A DNA stretch of 64,000 nucleotides, from the NCBI GenBank assembly GCA_029204225.1, contig CM055100.1, forward strand, positions 48,219,666-48,283,665, read 5' to 3'. The first letter of the stretch is position 1. Each line of letters opens with the position of its first letter. Shown here piece after piece: positions 51,111-60,789 of this stretch. The notes under the pieces are model-generated. The model was not told the origin of the DNA, did not search any database, and worked only from the letters and a program-made list of their open reading frames with translations. A program made the translations under genes and the position numbers. This DNA is from Diphasiastrum complanatum. Lineage: Eukaryota; Streptophyta; Lycopodiopsida; Lycopodiales; Lycopodiaceae.

Positions 51111-51780
51111 AAGTGCATCACCAGAATCTTGGAGCTACTATTGCTCCTACTGTTGTTGTTACTACACCCGTGGATTCTGGTGACGCTCTTGGTTTAGTCA
51201 ATAACTTTGCACGAGTGATCCAGACCATGATCAATGAGAAGGCCTCAATGGAGGGGCCCATCTCCGACCTGGGATCTGAAAACACTCTGATTAGCCAGAA
51301 GGTGATTCAGCTGAATCATGAAGTGAAGATTGCCAACAGCACGAAGTCAAGTCAAAAAACTAAGCAATCAGCTCAAACTTTAGAAGGCTATATGGCTACA
51401 CTCTAGAACACTTTGACAAAAGTCAAGACCAGGTGGACAAAGTTGTTCAGGATGCTAAGCAGCAAGTGTTGCTATTACAGGGGCAACTGGACATGGCAAG
51501 TCTTGATCGAGAAAGACTCCAAGGTGAATTGGATGCAACCATCCTTGAGAGATACATAACTACAGATGCAAGTGCCATATCATCCTGTATCACCGGAGGA
51601 GATAAAATACTAATTCAAGAAAGTTGAGACTTATCATACATTATTGGCCAAGTTTCAAAGCCGATTTGATAAGTTCAAATGCACAGCATCGATTGAGTTG
51701 GCAAAGGCAAAGACTACTATCAAGGAATATGAAAAAATAGCGGCTCGGGTCCTATATTCAAACTTCTAGATTCAAGTACC
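50421..51780 (+). pseudogene. Copy 3 of the gypsy extra ORF, tandem to copy 2
   Basis: It begins inside the homology (HRDVPTTTDIMMLPSTS), carries the same deletion after WMTLGD as copy 2, and runs further into the coiled-coil part (LGSENTLISQKVIQLNHEVK, QVLLLQGQLDMASLDRERL). Stops and frameshifts break it. The shared deletion shows that copies 2 and 3 arose by local duplication. Confidence 0.7.
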
Positions 51781-51829
51781 ATTAATGCCTCAGTTCTTGT
51801 CTCAACAGCAAGTTCAAGGTCCTTGCTCT

Positions 51830-52146
51830 CTATCTCTCTTCCTCCTTTGATTCATAAAGCTTCTTCAAAGCTTCCCAAGCCTCTAGAGATGAATTGCTCT
51901 TACCAATCTCCTTGTAGCTCATTGGTAACATCTTGATCATGTGTAGAGCTCTTTAGCTCTCTTGTCATACCTCACTTGATCTTGATGTGCTTGAGGCCTC
52001 TCCTCCACACCTGCAACAATCTCCATCAACTCATTCATCTCTAATAAGGACTTCATCCTCACCTTCCAAGTAGAATAGTTGATTGAGGTAAGCCTCCACT
52101 TGTAGCCATGTTGATGACTTGATCTTCTCCTTTCAACCTGTTCCAA
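51830..52146 (-). pseudogene. Ty1/copia gag (UBN2/DUF4219-type) fragment
   Basis: The minus strand reads INYSTWKVRMKSLLE and LMEIVAGVEERP, then in a shifted frame MLPMSYKEIGKS and LEAWEALKKLYESKEE. The NYxxWxxxMxxxL and AWxxLxxxYE blocks are typical of copia gag. Its strand fits the nested minus-strand copia element, but it lies 7.5 kb from that element's PBS, so ownership is uncertain. Confidence 0.6.
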
Positions 52147-52849
52147 TGCTCAAAACACTCTTTTGAATGACAACAAATGTATTCATAAAGAAATCACAAA
52201 GATATGGAAATTCTCAATTCTCTTCTAGCACTATAATTAGCCAATCAACATATAGAATGAAGAATTCTTGATCAATCTATGATCTATCAACAATCTAATG
52301 AATCTTGCCACTTGACATAGTGACTTTAATGTAACGTTACTTCTTGGAGTCACATTTTGAGTCTACACTTAAAATGGCATATGTTACATGTCACATGTGC
52401 TTTCAATTCTCCGACGAGCTCAATTTGCAGGAACGGCTGCTTCAAAGCTTCCTGCGTTACCTATTAGTAACACTATTCTAGTTAGTGATTTACATCAAGC
52501 AGTTGGTTTTGAGTAATTAATTTACTATTTTAAGTTTTATTAATCTTTTGATTACTGTCAATCATTTTTGTCGTTCAGTGATATCATTTTATATACTTTA
52601 ATCTTCCTTTATGTTCATGGGTTTTCCCATCATTTAATAATAAAAGCAGGACGGTTATTACTAGTAATACTAGCATCAAAACACTCTAATATTTTGTAAA
52701 CTTGATTAGAGAAGCCTCCAATATTTGAATCTTAAAGTTTTGATGCTTTCAGTTTCATGAGTTGGGACCTTCAATTTTCAAGAGTCCCATGAGAAAATTC
52801 TATTCTAGCTTCTAAGTATGTGAAAAGGCGGGATGCTTAAGATGCTTTT

Positions 52850-53035
52850 AAGGTCCACCAATTTGTTTCCTACGGCCCATGGGCATTTTCCAATGATCAA
52901 GGCTTCGATTTTGAAGAGTAAACTCTACCCTCACAATGTTTATAATGTCCACCAATTTGTTTTCCTATGGCCCATGGGCATTGTCCAAAGATCAAGGCTT
53001 CAATTTTGAAGGGTGACATCTACGCTTCCAATCAA
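52850..53035 (+). repeat. Tandem duplication, period about 95 bases
   Basis: GGTCCACCAATTTGTTTCCT, then GGCCCATGGGCATT and GATCAAGGCTTC, occurs twice in a row. The preceding 52.15-52.85 kb is AT-rich and holds no recognisable gene. Confidence 0.8.
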
Positions 53036-53394
53036 AGGCTTCTTTCTATCATGAGCATCTATTTTTCTGTACAGGCAGTTGCTTTGTGCTTGCATCACTT
53101 TGCTACTTTGGGGATGGGTATTGTTAGTGGTAGGTCTTGTTGATTTTGTTAGATAGCCATGTGGATTTGGCATAATCCTAGCTCCAATATCATTAGAAAA
53201 AATTGAGCTTGAAAAGGACCTTATGAGGATTTCCACATAGGATGGCAAATTATGGCAATACAAAATACAAAAATAAAATCTTTTTTAGCTCATAGTTCTA
53301 CTTGCACCATATTCAATAGTTAAACATTCTATGTATAATATAGTCTATGGTTGCAAAAAAAAAAAAAATAGTGTGACTTTCTAACCATAGCTCC

Positions 53395-53960
53395 ATATAG
53401 TGTCATTAGAAAGTGCTCAATGAGAGCTTTCCAATGACACCCTACATGACATAGTTCTGAGCTATGGTTAAAAAGTTATGAGGAGTCAAAAAATTTTTTT
53501 GTCACCTTTGATATCGCTTTCGAGCACGACTGACATGTTAAAAAGGTTTTACAGGTCAACCATGCTCAAAAGCGATATCAGAGGTGGCAATTTTTTTATT
53601 GCTCATAAATCTTCAACCATAGCTCAGATTGAGATGATTATTGCGTCATTAAAAAGCCCTCGACGAGAGCTTTCCAATGGCACCATACATGACATAGTTT
53701 TGAACTACGGTTAAAAAGTTATGGGTAGTCAAAATCTCAACTCTAACATCGGTTTTGAGTGCGGTAGACTAGTCAAACTTGGTCAAACTTGTCAACTATG
53801 CTTGAAACCGATATCAAAGTTGACCAAAGTTTTGATTGCCTAAAACTTTGGCTAACAATATATTTTTTTAACCATAACTCAGAACTAGGTCATGTATGGT
53901 GTTTTTGGAAAGCTCTCATTGAGGGCTTTCTAATGGTGCTATAATCGTATCAATTGGAGC
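53395..53960. repeat. Three hairpin-centred repeat units, the last one inverted
   Basis: Blocks around GAGAGCTTTCCAATG, then CACC and ACATGACATAGTT, start near 53421 and 53664 (period about 243). They lead into GGTTAAAAAGTTATG and AGTCAAAA. After each comes a palindromic core: GATATCGCTTTCGAGCACG with GCTCAAAAGCGATATC (53511-53580), and ACATCGGTTTTGAGTGC with GCTTGAAACCGATATC (about 53738-53815). A third flank at 53879-53945 is inverted (CATAACTCAGAACTAGGTCA, then GGAAAGCTCTCATTGAGGGC). It is the same family as at 14.2-14.7 kb. Confidence 0.65.
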
Positions 53961-54553
53961 TATGATTAAAAATTTACAGTTTTTATTTTGTTGAAAAAAT
54001 AGCTTATTTGCAGGCTACCCGTGACGCAAAATTACAAGTTTTTTTAAAAGACAAAAAAAAAAACCAAAATGAAAAAGCTATGTTACGTAGATTTCAAATT
54101 TGAGTGTTTTGATTGGGCCATGTGGAAGAAATTTTTGAAAAAATAAATAAGAAGCATCTTTGTAGAAGGGCTCAAGTGTTCTCTAATGTTAAGTTGATCA
54201 AATGCTTTTAGAAGGAGCTCATATTGCATATTAAATTATGAGTGCTGAAAAACAACTCTAGTGTTAAAGACAATTGCGTAGAAGCAGGCCAAGAGCTACC
54301 CTAATCATGTGGAGTGCATGTACAACCAAAGGGTAATTGTCAACCAACAGAGAGGAGCAAGGATAAGGTAGGTAAGAGCATAAGGAAAAAAGCATTATGA
54401 GAGACAAAGAAGGACGAGCTTTCTAAAAAGTGTGAGAAGTATTATTTTTTTTGGCATGGGTGTAGATTAGAGATGACCTAAGTTTTGAGAACTAGCCATG
54501 GTTTTTTGAAGTATTTATGCTAAAGAGTTGAAGTTATGGAGGAGTCAACACCG

Positions 54554-55701
54554 ACAAACTCCACATTCTCAATGGATATACAGATGCAAGCTGGACATGA
54601 GATGTAGACACTCATAAATCCACATCTAGATTTACATTCTTCTTCAACAACAGTCACTATCTCTTGGAATAGTTGTAAGCAAACCTCTATAGCTCTTTCG
54701 TCTACACATTTAGAGTATATCACTGCTTCTCAAGCTACTAATGAAGCAGTATGATTGAGAAATCTGCTATCGGACATTTGTCTAAAACAACATGTTCCGA
54801 CAATTGTCTTATGTGATAATCAAAGTGCCATTGCTTTATCAACCAACCTAGATTTCACTCTACGAGTAAGCACATTGAAATTAAATATCACTATGTCAGA
54901 AGCATGATTCTCAACAAGGAGATAAGCTTAAAGTACTATTGAATGTGTTGAAGTACAGTACTTTGAACCATAAATGAGCCTACAAAAGACTCCAAGATTG
55001 ATATGATTGATTGATTTATCTATCTATTGCAAAACTAGACTCCAATTTCTTGATCTAGATTGACAATTTAGATTCATACAATCAAGAGCAATCAAAAGAT
55101 GGTACGACCTGCTAATAGAGAATGACGCTTACAAAGTTTAGATTCCATTCCAATCACAAAATCACAAGACAAATGTGTAGATTGCTAGAAATTATCAATT
55201 GACTCCAATATCTCTCTTGATCTCTCAATAGAATGAATCATTTGCAAGTACATTGAGATGGTATTCTTGGCTGGTTGAGCAGGTCCAGCACGTTTTCAGG
55301 TTGCACATCATCATCAAGTACACCTACTCAATCATATGGACCTAACCATAGGTCTACCAACCATGGTGGTTAGATTGACTCACTAACTACCTTGATTGTG
55401 GAGTTTGTTCCTAAATTTTGGAAAACTTGACCGAATTGACTAACTAACACCTATGATTAGGATAACCTATCTAGACCTATTTTTCACACGTGTGAACATC
55501 TTCCACATGTGTGGGACCCACATATGTACAATTTTACAAGGTTTAATCAAGCTATAATTTGTCAATTTTGACAATTTTCATAGAATGCAGTACATGACTG
55601 TAGATATATTTACCAAGGCACTAAGTAATGATGCACACAATAGATTTTGTGCATCGCTTAGTTTGAAGATCACGCATTCATGGATCCAAATTAAGAGGGG
55701 G
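54554..55701 (+). pseudogene. Ty1/copia RNase H end with polypurine tract, interrupted
   Basis: Across stops and frameshifts the plus strand gives LHGYTDASWT, LEYITASQATNEAV, TIVLCDNQSAIALSTN, SKHIEIKYHYVRSMI and, after a 626-base interruption (54962-55587), MTVDIFTKALSNDAHNRF. This is the usual C-terminus of copia pol. AAGAGGGGG at 55693-55701 is the polypurine tract directly before TGTTGG. Confidence 0.75.
54962..55587. mobile_element. Unidentified 626-base insertion in copia RNase H
   Basis: CAGTAC precedes (54956-54961) and follows (55588-55593) a block that splits the copia RNase H from its C-terminus, consistent with a 6-base target duplication. The block has no coding frame and no clear terminal inverted repeat. 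Confidence 0.4.
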
Positions 55702-56690
55702 TGTTGGATTTATCCCTTCTCTCCCTAAATCCAATAGTTAATCTAAATTCATCTTGCTAGATATTAAGTCACATTGTCGCACAATATGCACACGGGAATT
55801 GCAAACAGGTATCTACACGACAATCAAACTAGCAAAAGAGTATCAAGTGTCGACTATTGACTATCGAAAGATGCCCGGATGTTCGATTTGAACAACTATC
55901 CAATCGAGCATTTAAATCTTTGTCAACCTGAACTCCAACTAATTTGACGCCAACTCAAATCTACAATTGTTGATTGTCTAATTAGTGTAATACCACTCTT
56001 AATAAAGCTAGTTAGTTGCTTAAATTAGTTTCCAGCACTGTGCAATTGATTTGACAATGACAACAGCCATGATCACTGCTTGTCCAAATAGTGACAACAG
56101 CCACAATTGCTACTTACCTTGATAGTGAGCCACAATCGCCGCCAAGATCCATTATATCAAACAACATAGCTCAACATGTTTGTGTGTGTGTACAACTTAG
56201 CATCGACCTAAGCACTGTGACTTGAATTAAAGCATCTAAATAAAGATCTAGTGATACATAGATCAATTGGTCAAAGAAAAAGAGTGTATGTGAGCTATCA
56301 AATGATCTTTGAATTACCAAGTTAGCACAGAGTCAGTAAGTATAGATAGTTTCGAGTACGCGGTATCACCGTTAATTGTTTTGTGCTCACCATTTCAGCT
56401 AGCTTGTACTTGTTACTTTTTGAATCAATCCATTGTCTTATTGCGTTCAAAATTATGCCAGTGTGAATGCATGCTTTTCTAACTAACTATTCTATGTATT
56501 TCTACCAATTAACTCTCGTATAGAATTGTCTAAACGATCTAACACTTCTACAAGCAATAGTCTAACGACTTTGTGTTTGTCCACGTAATTAATTTTATTG
56601 ATTCTGACAACTTTGTTAGAATCAAGTAGGGTTAACCGTCATTCGACTCATCATTCTAATTTGAATTTAATAGGTGTATTTCATGCACCA
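55702..56690 (+). repeat. 3' LTR start of the plus-strand copia element
   Basis: It begins TGTTGGATTTATCCC straight after the polypurine tract. The sequence onward contains repeated GTCGACTATTGACTATCG-like runs, similar to the 23.9-24.2 kb region. The end is uncertain; TTCATGCA near 56690 is one candidate. Confidence 0.5.
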
Positions 56691-57232
56691 AGGGTAAAGG
56701 CTCATTCCGCACAGCCTAACAATCACTATCAAATCATCACTGCATCTTTCATGTCATAATTTTTTTCTTCTCCCAACACAAAGTGCATTTGTGGTTGTCT
56801 AATAGAACATTTTTGTATGACCATTTATAAACTAGCAACTCAATTCTGAGATACATATATATCTTTATGCTAATTGTATGCTTTTAGATAGATACATTTG
56901 CAATATTAACCAAAAAAAAAAATCAGCATCTACACACAAAATGAGATGCAAACACCAATAGAACTTGATCAAACTTGAATGAAATGAAAAAGTATTGTTG
57001 CTATCCATACAAAACCACCAAGCTACTGTATTTCACATGTGTGGATCCAAAAATAACAAATATAGATCATTCTACACATATAATTGCAAGCAATCACCAA
57101 GATAGTGCACCAATGGATAGTAGAACCCAAGAGAACCATGTATAAGCATGAAATGAGATAGAGAAGAGAGAAGATGGCTCTCTCCACGAGTTACATCCTT
57201 TTATAATAGATCCAAACCCTATTTGGCCACTT

Positions 57233-57480
57233 GGTTTTCCCACCAAAATGCTAACCCTACTAATTTTGGGTCTAGATTCAATGTACCCAACTATTCAAAT
57301 TGAATCTACTCAAACTCGCATTCTAACTTTCTCACACTTTCAAAAAGTGTTTATTCAAATGAAATTTACACTAATGAACTTTGAAAAGTCAACCTCCAAG
57401 TCTAAAACAAGTTTTGCCCTCAATATGCCAAATATGGAAATATTGCAAAATGTGATGAAACTAGTTGAATCTTTCACATC
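57233..57480. repeat. Repeat shared with 60183-60450
   Basis: TCAAATTGAATCT, AAGTGTTTATTCAAAT, ACTTTGAAAAGTCAA and TTGCCCTCAAT occur in the same order in both places, with about 75-80% similarity over 240 bases. Probably LTR sequence of a related element; the second copy lies directly downstream of the right-edge copia pol. Confidence 0.6.
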
Positions 57481-57539
57481 TCTCACCCATGACCGAGGAG
57501 AGCAGAAGAAACTGAGAGCCGAGCATGAGAGCTGAGAAA

Positions 57540-58060
57540 TTACTAGCTAGGATGACAGTGAACTATGTATGTGAGCCTACATGGTATCCCATAGAAGGAA
57601 CGACCATGTAGGAGCTAGTAATATTTCCTAGGCATTGTAAATAAGTGTAGACCCCATTAAATAATTTAGAGTGAGCCACCTTTTGATGGTGACCTCTAGT
57701 GGAAGGGAAATTTCCACATGTAATTTCTAATTTGGTGAAATTGCCACTTGGGCTCCACATGGGCAGCCCTCTTGCTTATTTAACGGCCCCCCTCTCTTGT
57801 GAGGGAGCTTTGAATGTATTGTCAAGTTTTCTTGAGTGAATAAAGAAGATCTCAATCGCAGCACACCGCATTCCACCGCAATCGATCACAAATAACAACA
57901 CCCCAACTGCATTCGCCCTTCAATCGCCAGCAAGTCGCATTCCAATCACAACCCACCGTGGAACCGTAGCAACCGCATTTCGAACAACAACTCCAATGAT
58001 TTAAGTTACCAAAGAGTCCACAAGGCCTATTTTCACAATCCTAAGGTACTCTAGCGTGTT
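57540..58060 (+). repeat. Probable 5' LTR/leader of a gypsy element
   Basis: This sequence precedes a gypsy gag start. It contains a TATA-like GCTTATTTAACGG at about 57774-57786, a polyadenylation-like GAATAAAG at about 57837, and a CAATCGCA-rich leader. The PBS was not identified. Confidence 0.4.
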
Positions 58061-58860
58061 ATGGATCGTCCTTACGATCCGAATTCCACATAGGACTCTC
58101 CACCAGAGATGGTCTCACCATCTACCGAACATGCTCGATTTAATCGATATTCCAGAAAATCCCAAGTCCAAGAGCCATCCACCAGCCCATTCGACAAATG
58201 GAAACTCATGCGTTTTGAAGCTCCATATGATTGACCACATTTTCATGCTGCCAAATCTTCACATGCATGAGCTCACTTAAACGGAGCTTTTGCAAATAAT
58301 GTTTCGCGTACTGAAAAACGTACTCCAAAGCTAGATTTACCTAAGTACGATGGTAACACTGATTCTCAAAGATTTCTTCAAGTATTTGAGAATGCATGTG
58401 ATGTCTATGGCGAGACATCACCAGACGCCATGGTACGGCTCTTCTCGATGACCATGATCGATCGAGCACGAGAATGGTTTTTTAACCTTGATCGTGAAGA
58501 TAAACGAGATTGGTCACTCTTGAAGGAGGCATTTATCAAATGCTTCAAGCCATTTCGCTTGATCGAAAGTCTTTTTGTCAAGCTAAGTAACATCAAAATG
58601 ACAAAAGATGAGAAAGTACGTGACTACATTGAACGATTTAAAAGACTAAAAAGTCAGGTACAAGAGCAACCCACTGAGTCTATGCTCATAATTTGGTTCC
58701 TCATTGGACTCCCCCGATGGATATGACGTGAACTTCGCTCCAATGATGAATATACATCATTGAAACAAGCCATGTCTGATGCCATTTAGGAGGAAGACGA
58801 GGGCTCAAATGTCAATGAGCCATGTGAACAGAGAGCACATCATGTTGTCCAAGAAGCTTG
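58061..58860 (+). pseudogene. Ty3/gypsy gag, stops but no frameshift
   Basis: One frame runs from ATG at 58061 to TGA near 58860, interrupted by five stops (TAG at 58091 is the first) without any frameshift. Motifs: LDLPKYDGNTDSQRFLQVFE, AREWFFNLDRED, WSLLKEAFIKCF and DYIERFKRL, the Retrotrans_gag domain that forms the particle core. The zinc knuckle and pol are not found beyond it. It lies on the opposite strand inside the copia LTR pair, hence a nested insertion. Confidence 0.8.
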
Positions 58861-59635
58861 ACCAAACGAGGAAACACGAGAACCATTGTGGAAAATGTTG
58901 GAGAGAGGGAGAGTAGCAAGAGTTGAGAAAGATGTCGTATATAAAAAAAATTTAGCTCAGAGGGGTAAGACAAACACGAACGAGAAATGAAACACGAACA
59001 AGAAACGAACTCGAACAAAAATTGTTCGTGCGCAGTGGAACGAGCTATGCGACTCTCTCCGAAAGCATGACTACGCCTATCAGAACGAACATAATAGGTT
59101 TTAGTTGTGGATTAGATTTCATTTCTTGTTTGTGGATTAATTTAGGAATCAACATTCAAGTAAACTCAATAGGCTGGATTTGTGGTGTAGATCCTGCATA
59201 TTTTCTTATATTCCAATTCTTGATTTTTCTTGGACACTCCAAGCATCAAGAAATGGGTCTTTCTTGATTCTTGGGCTGCTAGAGTGCTATTAGGAATCTA
59301 GTTTTCTTGTTTCTTGTTTCTTGCTCAGTACTTTAATCTTGTCATTGTTTTGTTTCCTGATTTTATTAGATAGATTGTAGAATTGCTTCCTGATTTAGAA
59401 CGCTAATCCATACTGATCTAGGACTGGTTGCATGGCTTGTTTATGCATGTAGTTGAGTAACGTACCCGTTTCTCCCCACGGACAGGCTAGGAATACACAT
59501 TGTTATATGAGAAACACTTCTGCTTGGAAACCGTTCTAATAAAAAGACCAAACCGTAAAGAACCGTAACCTATAGAAGTAACAAAAAGAAGAACAATTTT
59601 AACCTTCTCCATGTTCTCCAATCTTCGTAAGCCTT

Positions 59636-59647
59636 GCTCTGATACCA
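59636..59647 (-). other. Initiator-Met tRNA primer binding site
   Basis: The minus strand reads TGGTATCAGAGC, the canonical plant copia PBS, one base after the LTR end (CTTACA). It sets the element's orientation as minus. Confidence 0.9.
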
Positions 59648-59648
59648 A

Positions 59649-60167
59649 TGTAAGGGAAGCTCCCTAAGATCCTGCTTACAAGACAAAACACAATGGAAAA
59701 CACATTATGGAACAACCACCCAACCAAGTAGAAGCAACCCATCAACTCTAGAAGCTTCATCCCCAAGCCAAGAAATAATAAGCATGAAGGTAGATGAAAC
59801 CCTGACAATGAATCAATGAACACCACGAGGAGTAGGGCGAGTTTGGCCTCAATATATAGAGCCAAAAGCAACCTGGGCACATAGCCATGCATAGCTCTAA
59901 GTTCTCTATACATAGATTCACCTAGAATAGAGTCCTAAGCATGGACCAACTATTCATAGAATTGCTATTGATAACTCTACACATGCATACACTGTCTCAT
60001 ACCTTGTCTAAACTCCATTTAGTGTGTCCTGGGCCTCACAAGGATATTAGTTACTTTCGGGTCACATCCAGTATGATGTGGCATAACTAACAGCTTGATT
60101 TACTGGAGTATCGTGTATCCAAGACTAGGAGTATACTGAATCCTACTTACTGGCCATGGACATAACA
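59649..60167 (-). repeat. 5' LTR of the nested copia element
   Basis: 519 bases, TG at one end and CA at the other, matching 44304-44822 in the same orientation. Minus-strand start TGTTATGTCCATGGCC. Frames inside it (for example 59599-59913 minus) are not genes. Confidence 0.9.
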
Positions 60168-60182
60168 CAAACCTAAATTCAA

Positions 60183-60780
60183 ACTTTGGTTTTCCTCCAT
60201 AATGAAATCTCTACTATTTTTGTGACTAGCTTCAATGTATCTACTACTCAAATTGAATCTCTCCAAAACTCGTGTTCTATAGTTTTCCACACTTTTCAAA
60301 AGTGTTTATTCAAATACTTTTAGACTAATATAACTTTGAAAAGTCAAACTCTAAGTCTAGTATGAAAATTGCCCTCAATTGCCATATATACAAATATGAC
60401 CAAAATAGCAAATCTAGTTGAAAATTTTCACATCTTGTAGTCACCACTTAGGCTTTTCCATTGCTCTAAAAATCGGCCAAATCCAACAAGTAATGTGTGA
60501 AATCGGAATTGATCAAGAATATAAGCCTATTGAAAGTTCTAATCAACAAATCCAATCTACTTATGGAAGAAACTTGATTTTGGTGTAGAATCCAATCTAG
60601 CATGCGCTAGCATTGATATCTTCTCCAAAATATTGATAGATGTGATTGCTTCCTTCATAACCTGAAACACAAGCTCTAATTTAGATTTTGATTATCATCA
60701 AATGATCAAGTTTTACAAATCATATCAGAAGATAAGATTTAATCTAGATCCAATCGTTGGAAAATCTAGATACAATGTCA
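60183..60780 (-). repeat. Non-coding sequence 3' of the right-edge copia pol, partly LTR-like
   Basis: 60183-60450 is a copy of 57233-57480. The pol homology stops at about 60790, short of the usual RNase H end (the ADxxTK block is missing), so the junction is a truncation. No clean LTR borders were seen. Confidence 0.4.
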
Positions 60781-60789
60781 TTTGCTTAT

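Larger units (their letters stand above)
44304..60167 (-). mobile_element. Nested minus-strand Ty1/copia element bounded by two LTRs
   Basis: Two 519-base LTRs in the same orientation (44304-44822 and 59649-60167) begin TGTTATGTCC on the minus strand. Inside the right one is a PBS, and beside the left one a polypurine tract, as expected for one minus-strand element. Element-derived coding is visible only as integrase at 45.6-46.2 kb; a copia gag piece at 51.8-52.15 kb has the right strand. The remaining interior comes from other sources: a Ubl/Ulp gene pair, a plus-strand duplicated ORF, copia RNase H, gypsy gag. The 5-base flanks (CTCAC and CAAAC) do not match, so a later rearrangement or two separate elements cannot be excluded. 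Confidence 0.6.

Noticed and set aside
44379-59913. Similar minus-strand frames in both LTRs
   Set aside because: They lie in LTR DNA, are not conserved in length, and have no motif.
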